38,031 bases of DNA from positions 1 through 38,031 of the forward strand of contig NZ_KV788373.1 of the NCBI RefSeq assembly GCF_001807265.1. The letters are read 5' to 3'. The position numbers were made by a program, and so were the translations under genes. Positions 1 to 7,501 of the stretch are shown here, in pieces (the stretch's first letter is position 1; each line of letters starts with the position of its first letter). The notes beneath the pieces are model-generated. The model saw only the letters and a program-made list of their open reading frames with translations, was not told the DNA's origin and searched no databases. The stretch is from Corynebacterium sp. HMSC05H05 (GTDB taxonomy: Bacteria; Actinomycetota; Actinomycetes; Mycobacteriales; Mycobacteriaceae).

Positions 1-259
1 CACCACACCGCTACCAACTAGCCGGTCGCAACACTTATATTTCACCCCTGGCCGGGTCGTTCCCCGAAAGCCAAGCGCGACCTTACCGACGGGTAAGGAA
101 ACGCTCAATGGACCCACAGGGTAACCCCAGAATCGAACATTCCGTTAACTGGATCACACGGATAGTTGGACAGCTGGCCAGCAATAAACGAAACTCGGTC
201 ACGTGCAGTTCACTTCTGTGTAACCGAGTGTTTCGCCCCCGATTTGCACCCCCGTTTTG
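1..259. other. Intergenic region without a gene
   Basis: I see no convincing coding region here on either strand. It contains a perfect 7-base-pair stem at 81-98 (CCTTACC, loop GACG, GGTAAGG) of unknown role, and a longer inverted repeat around 183-229 that is listed separately as a terminator for the minus-strand gene that follows. The left end of the window cuts the region, so a gene upstream may use some of it. Confidence 0.6.
183..229 (-). terminator. Intrinsic terminator of the YkvI-like gene
   Basis: Read on the minus strand, the arms ACTCGGT and ACCGAGT pair and extend by three more pairs (one of them a T-G wobble), giving about ten pairs with a loop of roughly 17 bases. The second arm is followed by the T-rich stretch TTCGTTTATT. 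It lies about 30 bases beyond the stop codon of the minus-strand gene ending at 260, which is the expected place. Confidence 0.55.
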
Positions 260-1492
260 CTAAAGGAGATCGTTGAGTGATCGCCGCTTGTTGTCGTCTT
301 CGGAAGCTTCCACTTCCTCTTGGAGTGCGTCCTTGAACTCGTCCTCGTCGAGGTTCGAGTCGCTGGCGAGGTCGTCGACTTCCTTGCCGTCTTCAGCTTC
401 GACAGCGTCGGCGCGGCGTTCGCCCTCGTCCTTCAGTTCGTCGCGGTGGCGCAGGTAGGTCACTGTCATCACTGCCATGACAAACAGGCCGAGGTAGCCC
501 AGGATCGGGTACAGGCTGTTCACCAACGGCTGGAAGCCTGCGAAAGAGAGTCCAAAACCGACGATGCAGGCGATGGCGTAGGTGGGGTAGAAGCGCTCCG
601 GCTTCTTGCTGGTCAGGCGCTTTGCCAGCGCGTAAAACATGCCCAGGCATGTGTTGAAGACCATGAGGAAGATCACCCACGTCATGATGAAGCCGAGCAC
701 CGGGTCCACATTGTCGATCACGGCGAGCAGCGGCATGTCGGTGCCGTTGACGGACTCCACCTGAATCAGCAGCGAGGCCACCAGAAGCGCGAGCATGACT
801 GCGTAGATCACCCCGCCGAGGATTCCGCCCAAACGGGTGCTCTTGGTGTCGAACTCGTCGCCGGCCATCACTAGTGCCATCGAGACGCCGCACAGCGCGT
901 TCAATCCAGTGTGGTTCAGCGCGCCCAACCACCAGAACGGGGTCCCGTCAGCGCGGGAAACCTCTTGCTGGGCATAGTCGCCCACCTCACTCCAGTTCAC
1001 GTCCACCTGGGTGAAGGAGTAGATGCTGCCGATGAGAACGAACACCACAAGTAGCGGGGTGGCCCAGCCGATGACTGAGGAGACTTTGTCCACGTCGAAA
1101 CGTCCGACAACGAGCATGAGCGCGAGCATGGCCACGGCGCCGATCCAGATGGGCCACTCAAAAGCCTGCTGCAGATTCGACCCGGCGCCCGCGAACATGA
1201 CGAACCCCACGGAGAACATGCACGCCACCGCGGACCAGTCCATGATGAACGCCGCGGGCTTAGAGGTCACGTTGTAAAAAACCTCATTGTGCTCGCGCGC
1301 CAAAAAGTACGAGCCGAAGGTCATGAACGCCGTCGCGGCGAAGAGCATGGTCACACTGGCCAAAGCCACGCCGTAGAACCCGTTTGCGCCGTAGGCGACG
1401 AAATACTGCAGGGCCTCCATGCCGGAGGCGAATCCGGCACCGACGACGATGCCGACGAATGATGCAGCGACTGCAAGGCTGCGTTTCCACAT
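260..1492 (-). CDS. YkvI-family multi-pass membrane protein
   Basis: The 410-residue product has about ten or eleven hydrophobic segments and resembles the uncharacterised membrane protein YkvI family (COG3949), distant relatives of amino-acid and sodium symporters. The start region has the conserved-looking run VGAGFASG, typical of the first helix of such transporters, so a transport role in the cytoplasmic membrane is likely but the substrate is unknown. I chose ATG at 1492 because GGAG lies nine bases upstream; the alternative TTG at 1507 would put that ribosome binding site inside the gene. The last 55-60 residues form a hydrophilic, strongly acidic tail, probably cytoplasmic. The gene diverges from rpsA and ends at a hairpin terminator. 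The family assignment is by recall of sequence features, so moderately sure. Confidence 0.75.
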   Translation of the reverse strand: MWKRSLAVAASFVGIVVGAGFASGMEALQYFVAYGANGFYGVALASVTMLFAATAFMTFGSYFLAREHNEVFYNVTSKPAAFIMDWSAVACMFSVGFVMFAGAGSNLQQAFEWPIWIGAVAMLALMLVVGRFDVDKVSSVIGWATPLLVVFVLIGSIYSFTQVDVNWSEVGDYAQQEVSRADGTPFWWLGALNHTGLNALCGVSMALVMAGDEFDTKSTRLGGILGGVIYAVMLALLVASLLIQVESVNGTDMPLLAVIDNVDPVLGFIMTWVIFLMVFNTCLGMFYALAKRLTSKKPERFYPTYAIACIVGFGLSFAGFQPLVNSLYPILGYLGLFVMAVMTVTYLRHRDELKDEGERRADAVEAEDGKEVDDLASDSNLDEDEFKDALQEEVEASEDDNKRRSLNDLL

Positions 1493-1594
1493 AAAAAACT
1501 GCTCCAATTGCGTTACTTATGGCAAGTATTGGTGTCTGTTAATGCTAGCGGTCGGGGCAAACCGGAGGGGCGTCGGAAAGCACCTGCGAATTAT

Positions 1595-1623
1595 TTGCTC
1601 TAGCTGGGCAAAGTGTCTACACT
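1595..1623 (+). promoter_or_regulatory. rpsA promoter
   Basis: TTGCTC at 1595-1600 and TACACT at 1618-1623 are separated by exactly 17 bases, a good housekeeping-type promoter for this genus. The predicted transcription start near 1630 gives rpsA a 5' leader of about 170 bases, long for this window, where many genes are leaderless. Confidence 0.7.
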
Positions 1624-1676
1624 CGTGCGGGCGTGTCTACGCGCGAGCGCGGTGCCCACCGTAATAGGAGGGTGAG

Positions 1677-1724
1677 GTGGCCGTTGCGGCGCGAGATCGG
1701 CGCACGCGAGCTTGCTGCTTCTAG
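1677..1724 (+). CDS. Possible leader peptide upstream of rpsA
   Basis: AGGAGG at 1666-1671 is a near-perfect ribosome binding site, and a GTG codon follows five bases later at 1677. The frame encodes 15 residues, MAVAARDRRTRACCF, and then stops at TAG (1722-1724), 74 bases before rpsA. It lies inside the predicted rpsA leader. Such a strong site has no other visible use, since rpsA starts 120 bases further on. The peptide is arginine-rich and ends in tandem cysteines. It could be a regulatory upstream reading frame or chance; no function is assigned. Confidence 0.4.
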   Translation: MAVAARDRRTRACCF

Positions 1725-1798
1725 CTGCGGGTTTACGTGGTCGAGAGAGACGCTCCTGTCCAATCACGATCTCCTATTTTTCGGAGCACATAGAACTT

Positions 1799-3262
1799 AT
1801 GCGCACTTCCAACGCACCCCAGGTAGCCATCAACGACATCGGTGGCCCTGAGGAATTCCTCGCCGCAGTCGACGAGACCATCAAGTACTTCAACGATGGC
1901 GACATCGTCACCGGCACCGTGGTCAAGGTCGACCACGACGAGGTCCTGCTCGACATCGGCTACAAGACCGAGGGCATCATCCTCACCCGCGAGCTGTCCA
2001 TCAAGCACGACGTCGACCCGGAAGACGTGGTCGAGGTCGGCGATGAGATCGACGCACTTGTCCTGACCAAGGAGGACAAGGAAGGCCGTCTGATGCTGTC
2101 CAAGAAGCGCGCTCAGTACGAGCGTGCTTGGGGCACCATCGAGGAGCTGCAGGCCAACGACCAGCCGGTTACCGGTACCGTCATCGAGGTCGTCAAGGGC
2201 GGCCTCATCCTCGACATCGGCCTGCGCGGCTTCCTGCCGGCATCGCTGGTTGAGATGCGTCGCGTCCGCGACCTGGATCCGTACATCGGCCAGGAGCTCG
2301 AGGCGAAGATCATCGAGCTGGACAAGCACCGCAACAACGTGGTCCTGTCCCGCCGCGCTTACCTGGAGGAGACCCAGTCCGCGGTCCGCTCCGACTTCCT
2401 GCACCAGCTGCAGAAGGGCCAGGTTCGCAAGGGCGTCGTGTCCTCCATCGTCAACTTTGGTGCGTTCGTCGATCTCGGCGGCGTCGACGGCCTGGTGCAC
2501 GTCTCTGAGCTGTCCTGGAAGCACATCGACCACCCGTCCGAGGTTGTCGCCGTGGGCGACGAGGTCACCGTCGAGGTGCTCGACGTCGATCTCGACCGCG
2601 AGCGTGTTTCCCTGTCGCTGAAGGCGACCCAGGAGGATCCGTGGCGCGTCTTCGCCCGCACCCACGCTGTGGGCCAGATCGTCCCGGGCAAGGTCACCAA
2701 GCTCGTCCCGTTCGGCGCGTTCGTCCGCGTCGAGGAGGGCATCGAGGGCCTCGTCCACATCTCCGAGCTGGCTCAGCGCCACGTGGAGGTCCCGGACCAG
2801 GTTGTCAACGTCGGCGAAGAGGTCATGGTCAAGGTCATCGACATCGACCTGGACCGTCGCCGCATCTCTCTGTCCCTCAAGCAGGCTGACGAGGACTACG
2901 TCGAAGAGTTCGATCCGTCCCGCTACGGCATGGCCGACTCCTACGACGAGCAGGGCAACTACATCTTCCCGGAGGGCTTCGACCCGGAGACCAACGAGTG
3001 GATGGAAGGCTACGACGAGGCTCGTCAGGCATGGGAGGCACGCTACGCCGAGGCAGAGCGTCGCCACCAGGCCCACACCGCTCAGATCGAGCGTCACCGC
3101 GCCGCTGCCGCCGAGGCCGCGGAGCAGGAGGGCGAGCAGGCCAACTACTCCTCCGAGTCTGCAGCTGCAGCTCCGGCAGCTGACCAGGCTGAGGAGAACA
3201 TCGGCTCCCTCGCTTCCGACGAGCAGCTCGCTGCTCTGCGCGATAAGCTCGCCGGCAACTAA
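1799..3262 (+). CDS. rpsA: 30S ribosomal protein S1
   Basis: The 487-residue product has four successive S1 RNA-binding domains at about residues 35-105, 120-186, 205-275 and 290-362. The last two are the most typical (VNFGAFVDLGGVDGLVHVSEL and VPFGAFVRVEEGIEGLVHISEL, each slightly shortened relative to the six-domain Gram-negative protein). A glutamate- and alanine-rich tail of about 110 residues follows, as in other actinobacterial S1 proteins. S1 binds mRNA on the small ribosomal subunit and assists initiation. I chose ATG at 1799 because the protein then begins MRTSNAPQVAINDIG, close to other corynebacterial S1 proteins; upstream in-frame starts add unlike sequence. GGAG lies 12 bases before the start, a little far, and can pair with CTCC just upstream. 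The gene is followed by hairpins at 3278-3352. Confidence 0.97.
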   Translation: MRTSNAPQVAINDIGGPEEFLAAVDETIKYFNDGDIVTGTVVKVDHDEVLLDIGYKTEGIILTRELSIKHDVDPEDVVEVGDEIDALVLTKEDKEGRLMLSKKRAQYERAWGTIEELQANDQPVTGTVIEVVKGGLILDIGLRGFLPASLVEMRRVRDLDPYIGQELEAKIIELDKHRNNVVLSRRAYLEETQSAVRSDFLHQLQKGQVRKGVVSSIVNFGAFVDLGGVDGLVHVSELSWKHIDHPSEVVAVGDEVTVEVLDVDLDRERVSLSLKATQEDPWRVFARTHAVGQIVPGKVTKLVPFGAFVRVEEGIEGLVHISELAQRHVEVPDQVVNVGEEVMVKVIDIDLDRRRISLSLKQADEDYVEEFDPSRYGMADSYDEQGNYIFPEGFDPETNEWMEGYDEARQAWEARYAEAERRHQAHTAQIERHRAAAAEAAEQEGEQANYSSESAAAAPAADQAEENIGSLASDEQLAALRDKLAGN

Positions 3263-3277
3263 GCACTCGCAGGCTCG

Positions 3278-3300
3278 TGCTTAGGAGAAACTCTTAAGCA
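3278..3300 (+). other. RNA hairpin after rpsA
   Basis: TGCTTAGGAG (3278-3287) pairs with CTCTTAAGCA (3291-3300) with one G-T wobble and a three-base AAA loop. There is no T tract after it, so it is not itself an intrinsic terminator. It lies between the rpsA stop codon and the true terminator at 3317 and may protect the mRNA 3' end. Confidence 0.5.
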
Positions 3301-3316
3301 TCTCGCTTAGCGACGA

Positions 3317-3352
3317 ACGCCCCGTGCACCACCAAGGTGCGCGGGGCGTTTT
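3317..3352 (+). terminator. Intrinsic terminator of rpsA
   Basis: A 14-base arm at 3317-3330 pairs with 3336-3349 (one wobble pair), with a five-base loop and TTTT at the end. It is immediately preceded by GCTTAGCGACGAA, a sequence that recurs in front of the rplT and tyrS terminators. Confidence 0.85.
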
Positions 3353-3354
3353 GC

Positions 3355-3360
3355 TATCTT
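3355..3360 (+). promoter_or_regulatory. -10 box of coaE (leaderless)
   Basis: TATCTT ends six bases before the coaE ATG, so transcription would begin at the start codon. The matching -35 region would lie inside the rpsA terminator stem, so promoter and terminator overlap. Confidence 0.5.
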
Positions 3361-3366
3361 CGGGCC

Positions 3367-3960
3367 ATGAAGAAAGTGGGCCTGACAGGCGGCATCGGCA
3401 GCGGAAAATCCACAGTGGCGAGGATGCTTGGCGACGCTGGCTTCGCCGTGGTCGACGCTGACCAAATCGCACGCGACATCATGGAACCCGGCTCACCAGT
3501 GCTGGGCGAGGTTGCACGGGAATTCGGCGCGGACCTCATCGGCGACGACGGGGCGCTCAACCGCGGCGAGCTCGCGCGGCGCGCATTCGCCACTACAGAG
3601 GACACACAGCGCCTCAACGAGATCACTCACCCAGCGATCCGCGCCGAGTCCGAGCGGCGTTTCGCCGCCGCGGAGGAGGCGGGGGAGCGGGCAGTCATCT
3701 ACGACATGCCGCTGCTGGTGGATCTTGGGCTGCATAAGGGCATGGACCTCACCGTTGTCGTGGATGTGGACAAGGAGGAGAGGATCCGAAGGCTCGTCGA
3801 TACGCGAGGGCTCGATGAGGCCGATGCCCGTGCGCGCATGGCGCAGCAGATCGACGATGAGGCGCGGCTCGCGGCGGCAGATGACGTGATCGACAACAAC
3901 GGACCGTTGGAAGACCTCGAGCCGCAGGTGGATGCGCTTGCTGAGAAAATCAAAGGTTAG
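3367..3960 (+). CDS. coaE: Dephospho-CoA kinase
   Basis: The 197-residue product phosphorylates dephospho-CoA at the ribose 3' position with ATP, the last step of coenzyme A synthesis in the cytoplasm. The P-loop GLTGGIGSGKST is at residues 5-16, the VDADQIARDI segment typical of CoaE is near residue 30, and YDMPLLVD with the following lid-region arginines is in the middle. Length is normal for the family; some actinobacterial relatives carry an extra C-terminal GrpB-type domain that is absent here. I chose ATG at 3367, directly before the P-loop strand; no ribosome binding site is seen, consistent with a leaderless transcript from the TATCTT box at 3355. Confidence 0.95.
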   Translation: MKKVGLTGGIGSGKSTVARMLGDAGFAVVDADQIARDIMEPGSPVLGEVAREFGADLIGDDGALNRGELARRAFATTEDTQRLNEITHPAIRAESERRFAAAEEAGERAVIYDMPLLVDLGLHKGMDLTVVVDVDKEERIRRLVDTRGLDEADARARMAQQIDDEARLAAADDVIDNNGPLEDLEPQVDALAEKIKG

Positions 3961-3968
3961 TGAACTGT

Positions 3969-3987
3969 ACCGGTGAAATTTACCGGT
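3969..3987. promoter_or_regulatory. Palindromic candidate operator
   Basis: ACCGGTGAAATTTACCGGT has two self-complementary ACCGGT half-sites around an A/T-rich centre. It lies 9 bases after the coaE stop codon and about 40-60 bases upstream of the predicted transcription start of the DUF4259 gene, a usual place for a dimeric regulator. The binding protein is unknown. Confidence 0.4.
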
Positions 3988-4015
3988 GTGACACGTTTCA
4001 TTTACCTTGCTGTTT

Positions 4016-4021
4016 TACCTT
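4016..4021 (+). promoter_or_regulatory. -10 box of the DUF4259 gene (leaderless)
   Basis: TACCTT is followed by seven bases and then the ATG at 4029, the geometry of leaderless corynebacterial genes. No convincing -35 hexamer is seen. Confidence 0.45.
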
Positions 4022-4028
4022 GCGGTGC

Positions 4029-4379
4029 ATGGGAACGTGGAACACGGGGCCGTTCGACAACGACTCTGCACATGATGCCGTGACTGCGCTGGTCAACGGC
4101 ACGTTCTGCATGGATCAGTTCCGGTTCGAGTGCGGGCTGGGTACCCTGGGCACAGCGGAGGCTGAATCCGTCATCGCACTCGCCGCACTCATCAACGGCC
4201 ATCTGCCGGATGGGCTCGAGGGCACAATCGACTATCCGTTCACGTTGGACGACAGGCAGTGGATTCGTCGCCGAGCCCAAGCCGTGCTGCGCCCGGGCGG
4301 TTCCGCGCTGTACTCCATGTGGGAGGAAGCGGGCGAGCTGCAGGAGTGGCTGGAAACCTCCCGCAGGTACGCCGCCTAA
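4029..4379 (+). CDS. DUF4259 family protein
   Basis: The 116-residue product begins [18 protein letters not shown], the diagnostic N-terminus of the DUF4259 family (small cytoplasmic proteins of unknown function, usually starting MGTWGxGxFDND). The rest is helical and ends in a tryptophan-containing segment [19 protein letters not shown]. There is no signal peptide or membrane segment. I chose ATG at 4029 because it begins the conserved motif and follows a -10 box by seven bases; upstream codons in frame do not fit the family. It sits between coaE and uvrB but appears to have its own promoter and a palindromic candidate operator. Function unknown. Confidence 0.85.
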   Translation: MGTWNTGPFDNDSAHDAVTALVNGTFCMDQFRFECGLGTLGTAEAESVIALAALINGHLPDGLEGTIDYPFTLDDRQWIRRRAQAVLRPGGSALYSMWEEAGELQEWLETSRRYAA

Positions 4380-4407
4380 GGTGCCGCCTGCGGTTTGTGC
4401 TGACGCG

Positions 4408-4413
4408 TAGACT
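4408..4413 (+). promoter_or_regulatory. -10 box of uvrB (leaderless)
   Basis: TAGACT ends seven bases before the uvrB ATG at 4421, so the transcript probably begins at or next to the start codon. I see no ribosome binding site and no obvious LexA box. Confidence 0.5.
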
Positions 4414-4420
4414 GTTCGGC

Positions 4421-6520
4421 ATGGCTTTTGCTGCTGAACATCCTGTCCTCGCGCAGTCTGAGTTTCGCCCCGTCGGCGAGATTGAGCGCCGCGAGAAGCC
4501 CTTCGAGGTCGTCTCCGAGTTTGAACCCTCCGGTGATCAGCCCTCCGCGATTGCGCAGCTGGATGAGCGTTTGAACCGCGGCGAGCGCGACGTCGTGCTC
4601 ATGGGCGCGACCGGCACAGGCAAGTCCGCCACCGCCGCGTGGTTGATTGAAAAGCAGCAGCGGCCCACGCTGGTCATGGCGCCGAACAAGACGCTGGCGG
4701 CACAGCTGGCCAACGAACTGCGCCAGCTGCTGCCCAACAACGCGGTGGAGTACTTCGTGTCGTACTACGACTACTACCAACCGGAGGCGTACATCGCGCA
4801 GACGGACACCTACATTGAGAAGGACTCGTCCATCAACGACGATGTGGAGCGACTGCGCCACTCCGCCACCTCCGCGCTGTTGAGCCGCCGCGATGTGGTC
4901 GTGGTGTCCTCGGTGTCCTGCATCTACGGCCTGGGCACTCCGCAGTCATACCTGGACCGCTCGATTGTGCTGCGTGTGGGCGAAGAGGTCGAGCGCGACC
5001 GCTTTCTTCGCCTTTTGGTGGACGTGCAGTACGAGCGCAACGACATCGACTTCAAGCGCGGCACCTTCCGCGTCAAGGGCGACACCGTGGACATCATCCC
5101 GGCCTACGAAGAGGTGGCTGTGCGCGTGGAGTTCTTCGGCGACGAGGTGGACTCGCTGTATTACATCCACCCGCTCACCGGAGATGTGATCAGCCAGGAA
5201 GACGAGGTGCGCATCTTCCCGGCAACGCACTACGTGGCCACTGACGAGCGCATGGAAAAGGCCATCGAGGCCATCAAGGAAGAACTCGCCGACAGGCTGG
5301 AGGAGCTGGAGAACAAGGGCAAGCTGCTCGAGGCGCAGCGCCTGCGCATGCGCACCGAATACGACCTGGAGATGATCCAGCAGGTCGGGTTCTGCTCCGG
5401 CATCGAGAACTACTCGCGCCATATGGACGGTCGCCCGGCCGGCTCCGCGCCGGCGACGTTGATCGACTACTTCCCGGAAGACTTCCTCACCATCATTGAC
5501 GAGTCCCACGTCACCGTGCCGCAGATCGGCGGCATGTTCGAAGGCGACATGTCCCGAAAGCGCAACCTGGTGGAGTTCGGATTCCGCCTGCCGTCCGCGG
5601 TGGACAACCGCCCGCTGACCTTCGACGAGTTCGAGGCCCGCCTGGGCCAGACCGTCTACATGTCCGCCACCCCCGGCGACTACGAGCTCGAGGCCGCCCA
5701 GGGCGAGTTTGTGGAGCAGGTGATCCGCCCGACCGGCCTGGTGGACCCGAAGGTCACCGTCAAGCCCACCAAGGGCCAGATCGACGACCTGATCGACGAG
5801 ATCCGCCAACGCACCGACAAGAACGAGCGCGTCCTGGTGACCACCTTGACCAAGCGCATGGCCGAGGACCTCACGGACTACCTGCTGGATAACGGCGTCA
5901 AGGTGCGCTACCTGCACTCGGACATCGACACCCTGCAGCGCGTGGAGCTTCTGCGCCAGCTGCGCCTGGGCGAGTACGACGTGCTCGTGGGCATCAACCT
6001 GCTGCGCGAGGGCCTGGACCTGCCCGAGGTCTCCCTGGTTGCCATCCTGGACGCGGACAAGGAGGGCTTCCTGCGCTCCACCAAGTCGCTCATCCAGACC
6101 ATCGGCCGCGCCGCGCGTAACGTCTCCGGCGAGGTGATCATGTACGCCGACCAGGTCACCGAATCCATGCAGGAGGCCATCGACGAAACCGAGCGCCGCC
6201 GCGAGAAGCAGATCGCCTACAACGAGGAGCACGGCATCGATCCGCAGCCGCTGCGCAAGGCCATCGCGGACATTTTGGACCAGGTGTACGACAACGCGGA
6301 CGCGGATGCGTCGACAAGCTTGAGCTCCGATGCGGCCGTCGCCGAGCGCGCGGATGTGTCCAACATGGCCTCTGACGAGGTGCAAAAGCTTATCGACGAC
6401 CTGACGGTCCAAATGCGCGACGCCGCCGGCGAACTCAAATTTGAGCTCGCCGGAAGACTCAGGGACGAGATTGCAGATCTCAAACGGGAGCTGCGTGGTA
6501 TTAAAGACACAGGCAATTAG
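4421..6520 (+). CDS. uvrB: Excinuclease ABC subunit B
   Basis: The 699-residue product is the damage-verifying DNA helicase of nucleotide excision repair; it takes over the lesion from UvrA and recruits UvrC. Visible features: Walker A GATGTGKS at residues 62-69, the tyrosine-rich beta-hairpin [14 protein letters not shown] at about 111-124 that clamps DNA, the DESH Walker B, the [11 protein letters not shown] and [14 protein letters not shown] helicase motifs, QTIGRAARN, and a C-terminal UVR motif ([13 protein letters not shown]) that contacts UvrC. Length is normal for the family. I chose ATG at 4421; longer in-frame starts run back through the preceding gene. The transcript seems leaderless. 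A UspA gene follows after 15 bases, probably co-transcribed. Confidence 0.97.
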   Translation: MAFAAEHPVLAQSEFRPVGEIERREKPFEVVSEFEPSGDQPSAIAQLDERLNRGERDVVLMGATGTGKSATAAWLIEKQQRPTLVMAPNKTLAAQLANELRQLLPNNAVEYFVSYYDYYQPEAYIAQTDTYIEKDSSINDDVERLRHSATSALLSRRDVVVVSSVSCIYGLGTPQSYLDRSIVLRVGEEVERDRFLRLLVDVQYERNDIDFKRGTFRVKGDTVDIIPAYEEVAVRVEFFGDEVDSLYYIHPLTGDVISQEDEVRIFPATHYVATDERMEKAIEAIKEELADRLEELENKGKLLEAQRLRMRTEYDLEMIQQVGFCSGIENYSRHMDGRPAGSAPATLIDYFPEDFLTIIDESHVTVPQIGGMFEGDMSRKRNLVEFGFRLPSAVDNRPLTFDEFEARLGQTVYMSATPGDYELEAAQGEFVEQVIRPTGLVDPKVTVKPTKGQIDDLIDEIRQRTDKNERVLVTTLTKRMAEDLTDYLLDNGVKVRYLHSDIDTLQRVELLRQLRLGEYDVLVGINLLREGLDLPEVSLVAILDADKEGFLRSTKSLIQTIGRAARNVSGEVIMYADQVTESMQEAIDETERRREKQIAYNEEHGIDPQPLRKAIADILDQVYDNADADASTSLSSDAAVAERADVSNMASDEVQKLIDDLTVQMRDAAGELKFELAGRLRDEIADLKRELRGIKDTGN

Positions 6521-6535
6521 CGAAAGGAACCTGCC

Positions 6536-6994
6536 TTGCACACCTACAAGTCGATCGCTGTCGGCACCGACGGCTCCGCCACCTCCATGGTCGCTGTGCG
6601 TGCCGCAGCCAGCCTCGCCCGCGTCTACGGTGCCGAGCTGACCATCATCTGCGCCCACTACACCGCGTCCGGCTCGATGCTGAACTCCACCAACGCGGAG
6701 CTGTCCCGCGTGGACATCGTCACCGCCACCAACGCGCGCGAGATTCTGCGCAAGGCGGACGAGATTGCCAAGGAAGAGCAGGCCGGCAAGGTCAACCTGG
6801 TGTCCAAGGGTGGCCAGCCCGCGAATGTGCTGGTGGAGGCCGTCGACGAGTACGGCGTCGACCTGCTTGTGGTGGGCAACAAGGGCATGCGCTCGATGGC
6901 CGGCCGCATCTTCGGCAACATCCCCGGCAACGTGGCCAAGAAGGCCCCGGTGGACGTCATGCTCGTGGATACTCGGGCAGAGGGACACGACTAA
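6536..6994 (+). CDS. Universal stress protein, UspA family (first copy)
   Basis: The 152-residue product is a single Usp domain with the ATP-binding type signature GNKG, nine residues, GN near residue 117, and the usual first strand SIAVGTDGS. Usp proteins are cytoplasmic nucleotide-binding dimers linked to stress survival; the exact role is unknown. The start is TTG at 6536, supported by AAAGGA at 6523-6528 seven bases upstream. It follows uvrB by 15 bases, so it likely shares the uvrB transcript. A second Usp gene follows. The two differ clearly in sequence, so the duplication is old. Confidence 0.93.
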   Translation: MHTYKSIAVGTDGSATSMVAVRAAASLARVYGAELTIICAHYTASGSMLNSTNAELSRVDIVTATNAREILRKADEIAKEEQAGKVNLVSKGGQPANVLVEAVDEYGVDLLVVGNKGMRSMAGRIFGNIPGNVAKKAPVDVMLVDTRAEGHD

Positions 6995-7006
6995 ACCCGC
7001 AAGGGG

Positions 7007-7012
7007 TACACT
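7007..7012 (+). promoter_or_regulatory. Possible -10 box of the second usp gene
   Basis: TACACT lies 41 bases before the ATG at 7054. The -35 region (near 6984) is poor, so the gene may also be read from the upstream usp transcript. Confidence 0.35.
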
Positions 7013-7053
7013 GACCACGCTAACCGCGTCGCATTTTTGAAAGGTGATTTCAC

Positions 7054-7497
7054 ATGGCCGATAACTACAAGACCATCGTCGTCGGCTCCGACGGTTCCAA
7101 GTCCTCCCTGCTGGCCGTTGAGCGCGCCGCGAAGATTGCAGCCGCGTTCGGTTCCACCCTCGTCATCGGTACCGCGTACTACGAGAACGAGGAAGAGGCC
7201 GCGAAGACGCTGCGTCAGGATTCCGTGACCATTCTGGGCGACCAGAAGGCGCTGGAGAACCTCGAGGGCGCAGCTGAGCACGCCCGCGCCGCTGGCGCAC
7301 CGGACGTGCAGACCGCAACCCGCCCGGGCACCCCGGTGCAGGCACTGATGGCCATTGTCAACGACAACAACGCGGACCTGCTCGTTGTGGGCAACCGCGG
7401 CATCAACTCGCTGACCGGCCGCCTGCTGGGCTCCGTGCCGGCAGACGTCGCGCGTCAGTCCGACTGCGACGTCATGATCGTTCACACAGTCAACTAA
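7054..7497 (+). CDS. Universal stress protein, UspA family (second copy)
   Basis: The 147-residue single Usp domain starts with the strand TIVVGSDGSKSS and ends with the signature GNRG, nine residues, GS (GNRGINSLTGRLLGS), which predicts ATP binding as in the MJ0577 subgroup. The ATG at 7054 has an AAAGGTG ribosome binding site with good spacing. The stop codon lies only four bases from the stop codon of the convergent HelD-like gene, leaving no room for a terminator between the two genes. Paired usp genes at this position are usual in Corynebacterium, from memory. Confidence 0.94.
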   Translation: MADNYKTIVVGSDGSKSSLLAVERAAKIAAAFGSTLVIGTAYYENEEEAAKTLRQDSVTILGDQKALENLEGAAEHARAAGAPDVQTATRPGTPVQALMAIVNDNNADLLVVGNRGINSLTGRLLGSVPADVARQSDCDVMIVHTVN

Positions 7498-7501
7498 GGC
7501 G

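Noticed and set aside
4946..7018. Open frame of 690 codons antisense to uvrB and usp
   Set aside because: Antisense shadow of certain genes with no start signal or domain.
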